A DNA stretch of 64,000 nucleotides from Tubulanus polymorphus. Taxonomy: Eukaryota; Nemertea; Palaeonemertea; Tubulaniformes; Tubulanidae. The stretch covers positions 7,543,001 through 7,607,000 of the forward strand of contig NC_134028.1 of assembly GCF_964204645.1 (NCBI RefSeq). The letters are read 5' to 3'. Shown here piece by piece: positions 48,806-60,037 of the stretch. Positions within the stretch are counted from its first letter, which is position 1; each line of letters starts with the position of its first letter. The notes beneath the pieces are model-generated. The model was not told where the DNA came from and did no database searches. It saw only the letters and a program-made list of their open reading frames with translations. Both the position numbers and the translations under genes were made by a program.

Positions 48806-51800
48806 GTGAGAAATATCAAATCTAAAGAGTCGAAGGTGGAAAGACTGAAAATATCATTTTCGCAATTGATTGACTAAAAAACACATTTCAGGAGAGAATC
48901 TGAAAATAATGAGTTCTTCGGGGCTAATAGAAATTGTCGATCGAGAATTTTATGTTCAGAATTAAACTGGTGTAAGTTGATTTGTTCGACTTCGCCAATC
49001 GTGGACCAGCGTTTTTCATCGCGCACTTAACTTACACAAACTCGCTCTTAACTACACTTATGGGCACAAACTTGCCATAAATTATTGCCATACGTCGGCT
49101 ATGCTGGCTTAATCGCCAAGGTGTTACAGGCTGATTAAAACTTTATTCAATCATAAGATAAATCCCACTATTTACAGATTAAAAGAATTACAACCAGAAT
49201 TTATTTATTCAATCTAAAATATATAAAAGACACGACGTTTCGATCTCACCCTAGAGATCATCGTCAGAATAAATTCTGGTTTTTACTTTTTTTTTATCTG
49301 TAAATAGTGGGATTTTATCTTATTATCCGTTCACCACATTTGAGTGTGGTTATCGTTCTTTTATTCAATCAGTTTGATCACAGTGTTTGAGTGTAGTTGT
49401 CAGATAAGTATTTGATAGAGCGGTAATTGTGCTTCCTCCGACTGGCACACGTGGGTACTTTCCATCGAGTAGGGTGCGATGTCGATCGACGCACTAGACC
49501 ATGTGAACTTCGGGATCTTGTCGCTCGACATTGACGATGTATTGTAGCTGAATTCATAATTCAGTAGGCGACTACTCGCAATAAACGACTGGAATTGAAG
49601 TTACAGTAAACAATAGGAATCACGTTACGAATCCAAGTAAAACGTTTGAGTTACGCGTGAGCATGAATTATTAAAAGCGTTAAAAGCGTTATTTACCATC
49701 GTATAATCGGGCAGTGGTGTGAGAACAATCTGTGAGATTACTTTTAATCGTTAATAACTTAACCCGGGATTGTGCAATCCATAGGAAAAAAACCGAATCC
49801 GCCCAGGGCTCAAGGATTGGACCTGGAGACCGTAGAATGACCCTTACTTCCCCGGAGGAAAAGAAACGTCGAACTCCCGCTACTCCCTGCTTCGCTCCCG
49901 GTTGTGGTTGGCCTGTAAGGGACACCGATCAAATCAAAACATATCAAACAAAATCTACCAATTAGATACATAAAAGCGTGAATCCCTATCGTCAGATGGA
50001 AAAAAATGACACCAATAACACGGAATTGTTTGTAACTAAAGATTTCAGTAAATTGTATTGATATGGTTGATAGTGGTGAAAAATGCGCGCTATTAATTAT
50101 TCAGATCATTAAACCTTAAAACCGCTGCAGTAATTTCAGCAAACATAACAAGTTTAACAAATATAACATGTTCCTGTCAGTCGAATCGTATATTGTATAT
50201 CGCATAAACTTTGTCGTTGATCAACAACAAATTATTTTTACAGAAACGTTTACCAAAAAGAGTTAAAAAAACTGCCGGTTAAAAAGTAACGCTGTTAGTG
50301 CAGTCATACCAGGGCCGTATCGTACCTAGCATTTGAATGTTTTTTTACCAAACCCTTTTAGAATTTCATAGAGTTGAAATTCTTAAGCACTAATTCAGCT
50401 TGTTTATTCTGCAATAAGCACGAACACCTATTGGTTTGAAGCTTATTTACCATCGTGGGTTCAGCCGAAGATACACAAAAAGAAAAAGAGGAAAGAAAGT
50501 CTTCTGCGCGTCGTAATCCAGATTTAGAATTTAGTTTTCCGATATCAACGATAACTTTTGTGATGAGTGACTATCTTACAAGCAATGAATAACGAGACGA
50601 GTAGTACTGTATAAGTTAACTTTTAATTTGACGCAACGAGCTTTCGCTACTAATGTATAGAAGCTTCATCCTCATTCACTTCATGAAGCTTCTATACATT
50701 AGTATAGCGAAAGCTCGTGCGTCAAATAAATAGTTAACGTAAATAGTGCTACTCGTCTCGTTATCTATTCTAAACCCGGTTAACATCGGCTCCTCTACGA
50801 ATCTTCTCATCATATCTTACAAGCAAGAATTCAGTTATGAAAGAGAAAAGATGCAGATGAATTGAGCATCATACTGTTGGTGGTTTTGAGATGTGTAATA
50901 CAACGATATCATCGTCGGTGGCATCAGCGCTTTTCCCCGCTTTACCCCGCTGTCAAATGCAACAAAAAAATATTTTGTAATCAATCTAATCGAAATATTA
51001 TCTCAATGTTGAAGAATGGTGTTTGTCGGGCACTTGTACGATCCGCATATTTCATACAATTCAGGCATATCGACGCATATGCATAGCAGCTGTACACATT
51101 CATTTTGTGGAAATTAAATTTTTGTCCAGTCGAATTTATTTACTTTTAATCATTACTGAAACCATGTATCATCGAGACAAATGATGGTCGGAAATGAAAA
51201 TGTTTTTCGCCGTAAGTAATTGATAATATTTATTTATTCATTCAGAAGACATAAGTAAAGTCATATGGTCGACATGTTTCCCCTTCTGGCGCCAAATGCT
51301 CGATGCGCATATAATTTACGTGAACTCCTTTTCGCGGAAATTGTCTTGTTTGATAAAAGTGTTTTATTCATGAATATCATCGGTACGATATAGATATTAT
51401 TGCTCATATGTTTAACATCCTTAACATCTTTAAGTTAGACTTTTCACAAAAATCGCGTATAATTTTACATACGTATGCGTTATATGCATTATGTCCGCAT
51501 GGATAGATGATGTGTGTGTAGGCTTATACTTTTTTCCGCTTTTAATAATTCCGCTGAAGATTAGAATTCATTTCGGAGGGAACAATTTAGTCGATCATTC
51601 TCATTATTTACAATAATTGCAGCTTATTTGCTCGGTAATAGAGTCAGATTACGAGGCGACCAAGAACGTCTAGGCCCGCAGAGATTTCACCATTAACACC
51701 ATATCAATATTCTATTTCGTACCGTGTCCGTCGCGGAAACCTGTCTACATCAGAACTAGGTAGATTCTCCCGTAGCCGTAGTAAAAGTAATGTTCATTTC

Positions 51801-54800
51801 TCGGTTTTCTGACTCGTTACCTTAAGCTGAAGTGGTTAAAGGTCAGTTGTCAAGTGAGTTATTCAAAAAAATCTAACACGGGCCGAAATTGCTAATAAAG
51901 GTTTTTAACCAATGAAAGAATGGAAAATATGGGATTTATGAGACCATGAAAAATTGAATTCACGAATTTTCTGACGGGCATTAAAAAAATGCGGTCCTTG
52001 GTTTCATGTCGTCACTGTTTTCATTCGCCGCGTCCGAAAAACTCAACATTTCATATGCTTTAAGAATGATGTATGTATAAATTAGTGACAACAGAGCTGA
52101 TTGATATTCAATCAGAACATTTTTTTCAAAACAATGCGAAAATTATGCAACGAGGGGGCCGCAACCTTGAAGGGCCGCCACGATATGGCGCCTAAAAACT
52201 GGAAAGTTTTTTATTTGTTTGAATATTTATAAACATCTGCTATCTGGGAGTTCATTATTATGCATTAGTCATAATACTATTCGGTGATATTCAAGGTTTC
52301 GTGTTTGCATCGTATGCTAAAATAATGAGCCGTCGTTAACGACACAAAAGTTATTGAATTAAGTGCGACCTGGTTAAAAGTTTCCCCATTTCGTTGGCGT
52401 ACATTAAAACGGAAGCGGTATAAGGAGACTTTCTCTGCAGTAATTAACCTTAAAAAAAAGGTTCCGCTCGCTCCGACTGAAGATCACTTCAACTCCGCGG
52501 CGTGAAAATTACAGATCCGATATAAATAACGGATAAACAAGTTTAACCAATACATCATTTTACGACTAATCGTTACGAGCGTCTATGAAATGCCCCGATA
52601 ACACAAATAGAGCACTTTTTGTTATTATGAATGATTCACGTTCTTGATTACAGTACAAAACTCTCCATGGTTTCATCGATTAACCGTGCATAATTTCAGT
52701 TTAAATATCTAAATTTTCGCAGTGTTGCGCTATTGTCTATAGCCCTATTGACGCTTGTTTTGTTTTTTGCAGGACGTGTGACTGACGGTACAGCTGTCGG
52801 GCTGGTGAGTTTTAATGACGATGAAAGGCACCGCTTGAAAATGTATCTGATATTTTTGTTCGCCTTTTCCTGTTCGTTGTTACTGAATTCAACGTTTACA
52901 AGCGTTTAGAAATCACGTGGAAGCATTATGATAAATAGGAACAAACTGCAGAAAAATTTTCAGTTTGAAGTTTAAAAAAAACTCTTATGAAAGAATTTCT
53001 ATTCACTGTTGAGTAGGAAAGATTAATTCATCTATCAAACACGATCGCATCCGTATTCTATTGTTTTTGTCATACGTAAAATTGTTCTATTTACCGGTTG
53101 ATCCAATATCCAATCTCTAGGGAATATCCAGAACCGATATGAAAAAGCAACTGGAATGAAAAAACCATTGACATTACAAATAAACCTATTGAAATATATT
53201 TTGTTGTCAGAATAATGACGAAACGAAGCTACTTGAGGCGGCGTCCTTGGGAGATGTCGCAACAGTACAGAAACTATTGGATAAAGGAGTCAATGCATCC
53301 ACAAAGGATTCGCTGGATCGGACACCTCTCATCGGAGCCGTTGCCAGAAACCATCAACAGGTACATTATAGCGTCGAAATAAAAAAAACATTCCAATTTA
53401 AGACGACACTCCGTCTAAGCCAAAAAAATTACGATTTCATAGAGTTTTAGTTTTGGTATAAAGGTGCTCTCCTTGCTGAATTATATTGTCGGAAGTACTT
53501 TCCGTAGCTTAATGATAGTGTAGGAAGTACTTTCCGCACTGAATGGTAGTGTAGTGGAGGGCGCGCGTAACCTTTTGACTGATCATTACGATGCCCTGAT
53601 ATTGGTACAATATTTTCGTGTCAAGAATGGTAATTTACTTTCTGAAGTAAATCATGTAAAGGGTTACCAACGGCGTTAAAATATGTCACTATTGAGGGAA
53701 AATAGTTCTGAACAAAGACATGTTTCCGACGTACGTAGCAAGTAGTTTTTAATACGGCTTCGATGTTGAAAAAAAAATTCTCTAGAGTCATATTTCATTG
53801 AGTACTTCGAACGACTTTCTACCATCCTCCCTCGGCGGGATTTGAACCTGATGGCATCGCTACACTCAGCCTCGGCACAAAACCCTACCACGGTAGACCG
53901 GGTGCGCAGCTACATGCGCAGCTTTGCCGCGCGAAAACTTGCGGCACCAATCAGATTGCTCGTTGTGTAATCACTTTCAGGCAAATTTCAATGAAGAACT
54001 ATACTTGCGAAAACCCCGGGTTGAAATAAAACGGGATTTCTGATTGGCTAATAATGACATCATTTAAGCTGCGCACTCAGTCTAGTGTGCAGGGTTTCGT
54101 GACCAGCTCGATACCATCAGGTTCGAATCCCTGCTGGGGGAGGATGCTTTCTACTGGTTTTTTCGATTAAAGTTCTTGATTAAAGTTCGTTCATTTACAG
54201 ATGATAGAAATTCTGACGCCTAGATGTGAGCCCTTGGACTTCTACGAGGCGCTGATGTCTGCCATTCGCCAGGGAAAAGCAGCGATAGCCTGTTTCCTCG
54301 TCAAGAGTCCCGAATACGATGTCAGTATGGCCGAGGTTCGGGTTTTAGTGGCGGCGGGTGCGAATATTCTGCGTAGGAAACACGAAAAGAGGCAACATCG
54401 TGGAAAGAATAAGTCGAAATCAGCGGCACAAGACGACATTTTAGACACGAGAAAAGATGCGTACAGTATTACGCTGGCTACGAATGCTTCCCCGATAGTA
54501 TTAGCCGCTCAAATGAACTTGTTCGAAGTCGTAAAAACGTTATTGGACAAAGGAGAAAAAATCGAACCTCCCTCGAGTAACTTGGTGCTGTCCGAATTGG
54601 ATCCGTATTACGTTGCTAAACATCGTTTGGAGACGTTTAGAGGTGTTTGTAGCGAGGCTTATGTTTCGCTAGCTAATGACGACCCGATTCGCACTGCTAT
54701 GGATCTGGGGCGATCGCTGAGAAAAGCCGCTAGTCAGGAAAGACATTTTAGCGTAAGTCGTTCTTCCCCGAGGACCAGCCCTGCTCACCCGTTGGTGAGG

Positions 54801-57800
54801 TAGCGACGGTGGATATATAAAACCATTAAACTTAGACCAAAAACGGTGCGTTTTCTTGACTACCCCACACGGTTATGAGGTCAAAACAAAACCTACTTAG
54901 AATTATGGGAGCAGAGTCCAGTTTCAAAATTTTAACCTTATCATACCTTTACACCTTCAAATATTATCTATTATGCTTATTGAAATTGAACACGGGAGAT
55001 AAACCAAAAAAGTTAGTTTATTCAATTTTTTCCATGAAATGTTTTGGCATCGAAATATCTTTTTGCCATCTCCCACGTTATTTCGAAAAAGCTAAAGACA
55101 ACGTAATTTAATGTCTGGGATATGGCGAGGCTGGAATCATTATTCAAAAACATATCGCGACGTGTAAAATTTGAAAAGAATCCCTTGTCGTTACAGGAAG
55201 AATACAACCAATTGGCGGATGCTTTAAGTTCGTATTTGGTCAAACTAATGGATCACGTCAGAAACACGAGAGAACTGGATACGATCATAAATCATAACAG
55301 GGACGGAACTGAAGATAAATTCGCTACTTTAAAATTAGCCGTCGACTACGGAGAAATGAAGGTACGCAGATCATGTACAACCACATAAATGTTTTTTTGC
55401 AGAAGCAAATAAGTCGAAACAAATCGTTGGATGAAAAAGCCAAGCGTTTGAATGTATAACTTAACGCCTGAGTTCCGAAGCTGAAAAGGAAAAAGGACGT
55501 ATTCACTAGATTCGATTGGCTGACTGGCTAATAGCCGGCGCCACCGGCTGGAACGATGCTACCCGCTGGGAGAATAACTTCCTTTTCCGTCGCAAAAATG
55601 CTGATAGGCAATCGTTCATTCACAAGTCTTTTGTTTTTTCGCTAGTAAAGATAACTATGAAAACCCCATTTGTCATCTATCAACCAATAACGATCAGAAA
55701 TGAGGGAAATATTACGAACGATGCGTTGCTATGTCATCCCCATCATCACCCAATATTCGCTTCTCTTAACGATTCGTTTTCCAGGGTCAGCAAAAACAAA
55801 GCAATCAACATTGCGATTTAAGAATCGTTCCATTATGTATGAATATTTAAACGGTTTTCTTTATGAAAAAGATATCCTTCCCTTTGCAGTTTATTTCACA
55901 TCCAGCTTGTCAACAAGAACTAGAAATGACTTGGTACGGACCGATGTTGACCACTTCAAATTCTACTTTTAAAATGGCGCTATTTTGGCTGTTTTTCTGT
56001 CCAGCCTACCCCGTACTAAGCCTGCTGTATTTAGCACTGCCGCATACTAAAGTAAGTTCAGAATGGTATTCAGTTGAATGCCCGAAGTATCGAAACGTTT
56101 CCACAGTAAACGTAATATCAAACAGTTGAGATATTATCAAATGCATTCGGTCTGGATGGAGCTCTAGGCCCAGCTCTTTAGATCCTAGTAAGTTATACAA
56201 TTTGAATGACGGTTCTGACCTCCTACGTAACATCATGAACTATGTATCATTCACTTCTCAAACCTATTTTCAGATTGAAAAGCTCATGCGAATTCCATTC
56301 GTAAAATTCGTCGGTCATGTTTTCATGTTTCTGGTGTTGATGGTTCTACTGACGTTAGTCACCTCTACGCTGACCAGTACGATCCCTAGTCCGCAGAACG
56401 ACCATTATTTCGGGCATTTGAACCGGTTTTTCACTAACTATAGCAACAAGTACAAATTTGATATCGGCGACCGTTTGGTGATTCGCGGTATACAATTTTC
56501 CTCCATACAAATCATGGTCATCATCTGGGTAGCAGGTTTGTGAAAACGGATAAGAATTATCCATTGATTTTTGAAATTCTATAGAATCTCTTAGTTCCTT
56601 ATTGACAGTAATAACATCACGCGGAAGCATGGTCTGGTGAGATTATATGATATTGTAATAGTAATATCTTATGCGTGCCCAGTTTCACAGCTGTGAGTTA
56701 AATCACCGTGAACGTACGACTGGTACATTCTCAGCACATTCAAAATAACTTGATTGATCCTTAATGATATTATTTATGTTATATCATTCATTGTCGATAA
56801 TATCAAGTAATATGTGTTTGCGTCAATAAACTTTCAAGTTAGTTTTCTTATTGAAATTGATGCTATAGGAACTTATTCTTAAGTTTCGAGGTATTTGATC
56901 TTAAAAAAGGTATTGTCCCTGGTATTAATTTGGTTGGTAAATTTCGTTTGATTTCGCTCGAAACATTAGAATAAACTTATATGTCATCAATTGTTGATTT
57001 CGCTTATCGTCTGCAAGAGTAATTGAGAATGGACTATTCTGACTTAAACGACTGTGAACTGATGGCTGTCGTTTCGCGCTCTTACTTACGTCCGTATCGT
57101 GCCATCTTCAGGTTTACTGTGGCAAGAAATGAAACAGGTTTACGTCAGTGGATTCAAGCTACATTTCTCCGAGGTTCAGAATTATCTAGATTTTATTCTG
57201 CTATCGATGTACATCGCAGCGTTCACCGTATACGCAGTTGTCTTCGCTAAGGTAAGTAAACAATTTTCTTTCAGATTGAAATAGTCCGTTTTGATTGAGA
57301 TTTTGCTCCATAGCCCGAACAATTCACAAAGCGATTGCCAAACTTATCAAAGATCTGGTTAAGATTATTTTCTTCTCTATAAACACGCAAAATGCCGATG
57401 AAATATAGCTTCTTTCTTTTGTCATCAAAATGGTATTGTTGATTAAAATTGACAAATAAATCATGATTCATCGTCGACGAAATAATCATCACTATAGCGA
57501 CGAAGTAGATATAATAGCGTGACTGCTAGTTTCCACTATTTGACATCATCTCCAACTGCGGCTGGATTCTAATTTATGGAAGGTCTAAATCAGATTTTCC
57601 TATTCATCGTTGACACTTTGAAATGTATTCGCACTGTTTGACTTATCATTTGAAATGAAAAAAGCTACAGCATAGCACCTAGCCTGCCTGGAAACAATGG
57701 GGTGAATTAATCAGATTGTAAATTATAAAAGAAAAAACAATCGTGGCCTCGAAAAGAGCATCGATACAAAAAAAAATCTAAGAATAAGATTGACCTCATT

Positions 57801-59655
57801 TATATGATTGAATTTTAGCTCCATTTTGCCGTGGAATATTTTCGTACGGATTCTGCTTGGATGTTGTTAGTGAACGGAAACCAGTACGCTAAGCATCAGT
57901 ATTACTATATAGTCGGTGGTATGTATTCGGCAGGTAAAAGGCTTCCTTGCTTGTTTCATAATCTGATTCAAAATCGGGCGAGATTTGGCGCTATTTTCAG
58001 ATCGAATGGTATGGCAACCAAACGACCCGTTCGTTGTGTACGAGTGCATATTTTCTATCGCAAATTTCATGACATTCGGTCGCATCTCAGCATTTCTGCC
58101 CGCCAGTAACGTGTTGGGTCCCCTACAAATTGGTATTTACAAAATCATGAAGGTAGGTATAAAAAACCTCGCAATTTCACAACGTACAATTCGGGAACTA
58201 TACGTGTATTTTGCTGAAGCAAATCTTGTATTTGCTGAAAAGAGGATTATCTATCCTGGTCTTAAGTTTCTACTGTAAGGTTTGTGATATCAATTTTTGT
58301 GATATCATTTGAAATGTTTACGTGACAATTTTCAATGTTTGCATTCTAGGACGTTCTGAAGTTTTTGTTTATTCTGGGCGTAATGTTGACTCCGTTCTGG
58401 GTAGCGCTTGTAAACACGTACTGGTACTACAACATACGTACGCTACAGAATTCCACCATGTTTGTAGAATACGAACAAGCCGTCACTCAAGTAAAAGCCA
58501 GTGCCCATTTCACCACGTATGTTCCTGTAGCTTATTCGTCGATCTTATCCAGAAAATGTATCAGTGACATCAATTGAGGGTTCTAATGGCTTTGTACGAT
58601 TACCGCAAATAGTGTTTGAAGCAAAAAGAACATTTTCCATTCTAGTTCTTTAAAAAATGAAAAGGAATTTCGTCAATATTGAGCCATTACAAATTGCAGA
58701 AGGTTTATACGTCGACATATTTGAGTTTTCTATCATTACAGCATGTCAGACTGCTTATTGACTTTATTTTGGTCGATGTTCGGATATGCGGACGGAGCAT
58801 TTGCCACGATTCATCCGTTCAATCAGCCCGTAACCCAAGGAGCCGGTTTGGTTCTGTTCGCCGGTTATCACATCATGGTCGTGATAGTCTGTGTAAACTT
58901 GCTCATAGCTCTCATGACCAGAACATTTGACGCTGTGTCAGTAAGTGTACGGAGGTTCTTCGCCGGAGACAGGCCGTGTCGTTCACATGCGTCTTGCATA
59001 AATTATCCATCAAATGCTAGCCAACTATGACTTTTTATTTCAGTCGTTTTCACAATTGTTTTTGATTTTAGGAACACGAAGATGTTGAATGGAAATACGC
59101 CAGGACCAGGCTGTTCTTGGAATATATCGACGAAGGCCGCACACTAGCAGCACCGTTCAACCTAATACCGTCCGTAAAGTCGATTTACAAAATTGTAAAA
59201 GCTCCGTTCACGATGCGCGTCACAAAAAAAGAGTCGAACAATGAAGACCTGAAAATGGTAAGGTTATTTCCGATATCCGGCAAATCTTTCTGCGATTAAA
59301 TTTTCATGTTCGTCTATTCAAATACTAGACAACGGTAACTACGGAGCAGGGAATGTTTCAAGTAGTCAATGAAGCAAACAGGATAGATCGATCCCTCCCG
59401 AACAGCTTCAACACAGCCATTGAACAGACGAACACAAGGTCTCAAAAAACCGAATACGAGGTAACTAAAAAATCCCACAGATCGCGTGCATACACTACTG
59501 TTTTAGTTTGATCATTCATATACACCTAATTAGAGTTACCGTGGAAAACGATTTTCTGATCAATGTGATCAAATGCTCAAATTTCGCATTTTCAGACAGT
59601 TATGGTGGAAATAATAGATCGTTTGATTGACGCTACGTTGGATGATCAAGAATAG
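48733..59655 (+). CDS. TRPC-like cation channel, copy B (15 exons, 843 aa, complete)
   Basis: Exons: 48733-48805, 52773-52804, 53211-53360, 54201-54752, 55197-55361, 55890-56051, 56274-56535, 57112-57251, 57819-57918, 58001-58152, 58350-58516, 58742-58940, 59072-59257, 59329-59460, 59596-59655 (TAG). Phases join without a stop. Exons 2, 3, 5, 6, 7, 8, 10, 11, 12 and 14 have exactly the lengths seen in copy A; the others differ by multiples of three. Domains in order: ankyrin unit (aa 36-85), TRP_2 region (86-324), S1 to S5 (325-651), pore [11 protein letters not shown] and S6 [12 protein letters not shown] (652-718), EWKYAR TRP box and [12 protein letters not shown] (719-780), short polar tail ending [15 protein letters not shown]3 ([18 protein letters not shown]) and the S4 exon motif [20 protein letters not shown] agree with TRPC (FGRIS..FPA...LGPLQI). 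The role as a PLC-gated calcium channel is a family-level inference. It lies in tandem with copy A, 4.4 kb downstream. Confidence 0.92.
49154..49359 (+). mobile_element. Inverted-repeat element with hammerhead-like core, family 1 (intron 1 of TRPC copy B)
   Basis: It has the same inverted repeats (AATCCCACTATTTACAGATT / ATCTGTAAATAGTGGGATTT) and the same tail (TCCGTTCACCACATTTGAGT) as 42676-42893. The core (CGACGTTTCGATCTCACCCT ... GATCATCGTCAG) is in the opposite orientation. The flanking word TTTATTCAATCA occurs at 49142-49153 and 49360-49371. Confidence 0.65.
49885..49995 (+). repeat. Dispersed repeat family A, 3' fragment, intron 1 of TRPC copy B
   Basis: CTTCGCTCCCGG, GGCCTGTAAGGGACACCGAT, CAAAATCTACCAATTAGATA and GTGAATCCCTATCGTC match the right third of the family. 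Confidence 0.45.
50588..50806 (+). mobile_element. Inverted-repeat element, family 3, double-hairpin copy (intron 1 of TRPC copy B)
   Basis: Outer arms ATAACGAGACGAGTAGTAC and its inverse near 50745-50764. Inside is a second, near-perfect palindrome: CGAGCTTTCGCTACTAATGT (from 50637) against its inverse ending AAGCTCG at 50717. Tail TATTCTAAACCCGGTTAACA to CTACGAA. The copy therefore carries two ribozyme-like hairpins in opposite orientation. Confidence 0.6.
53823..54146. mobile_element. MITE with tRNA-like termini, intron 3 of TRPC copy B
   Basis: This is the best-preserved copy, 324 bp. It starts CATCCTCCCTCGGCGGG and ends CTGGGGGAGGATG. An exact 8-bp duplication CTTTCTAC flanks it (53815-53822 and 54147-54154), the size used by hAT-type transposases. 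It lies between exons 3 and 4, ending about 55 bp before exon 4, and has no coding capacity. Confidence 0.7.
54201..54752 (+). CDS. TRPC-like copy B, exon 4 (ankyrin/TRP_2 core, aa 86-269)
   Basis: This 552-nt phase-0 exon begins [20 protein letters not shown] and includes [19 protein letters not shown] and [19 protein letters not shown], both TRPC-type. A basic insert ([18 protein letters not shown]) sits between ankyrin units and differs from copy A. The segment equivalent to the TRPC zinc site ([20 protein letters not shown]) has no Cys. Confidence 0.9.
55197..55361 (+). CDS. TRPC-like copy B, exon 5 (aa 270-324)
   Basis: The exon encodes [20 protein letters not shown] and continues to YGEMK, 165 nt, phase 0, with donor GTACGC. 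By eye it differs from copy A exon 5 at only a handful of positions, mostly around the codons after IINH and near the end. Confidence 0.9.
56730..56860 (+). repeat. Dispersed repeat family D, 3' part, intron 7 of TRPC copy B
   Basis: AACTTGATTGATCCTTAATG, CATTGTCGATAATATCAAGT and GCGTCAATAAACTTTCAAGT match the family end. Confidence 0.5.
58742..58940 (+). CDS. TRPC-like copy B, exon 12 (pore and S6, aa 652-718)
   Basis: This encodes [23 protein letters not shown] and the S6 helix [18 protein letters not shown]. The filter is identical to that of copy A, so the acidic YADG is an ancestral and retained trait of this pair. Confidence 0.92.
59072..59257 (+). CDS. TRPC-like copy B, exon 13 (TRP box, aa 719-780)
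   Basis: [20 protein letters not shown] is followed by [20 protein letters not shown], then a Lys-rich stretch ([16 protein letters not shown]). The TRP box is EWKYAR. Exon 14 (59329-59460) and exon 15 (59596-59655) finish the tail. Confidence 0.92.
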
Positions 59656-59942
59656 GTTGATAATTAAAAAAAACTATTTTGCTCTACAGAAGAGCATTAC
59701 CGGACACAAAGAAAAACCTCAATTATCTATTTACCTCAAAAAGTCTTATTCTACCAGTCATAGATTCTATATTTCCTCAAAATGTGACTCATTTCGTGAA
59801 GTTACATATCCACCTCATAGCCAAATTTACAGTAAATTCAATCAGATGAAATATACTGGATTTGGACATATAAACCCCTATACACTGGCACTGATAACCA
59901 TATAATGTATCAAACATGAATTATCTGTGATTAATTTATGAG

Positions 59943-59948
59943 AATAAA
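59943..59948 (+). terminator. Poly(A) signal for TRPC copy B
   Basis: AATAAA lies in the context GAGAATAAATC, 288 bp downstream of the TAG of copy B and before the converging EGF/FN3 gene. It is the first good hexamer after the stop. Confidence 0.6.
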
Positions 59949-60010
59949 TCTATTTATCTATTCATTTTATACAAACAATTCTGCAAGCTTTCTACGAAGA
60001 GGATTCTGTA

Positions 60011-60029
60011 TTTATTATTCCCATTTATT
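60011..60029 (-). terminator. Poly(A) signals of the EGF/FN3 gene
   Basis: Two AATAAA hexamers on the minus strand lie within 30 bp of the TAA at 60038-60040. They face the poly(A) signal of TRPC copy B at 59943, so the two transcripts converge with almost no spacer. Confidence 0.5.
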
Positions 60030-60037
60030 GGAAACAA

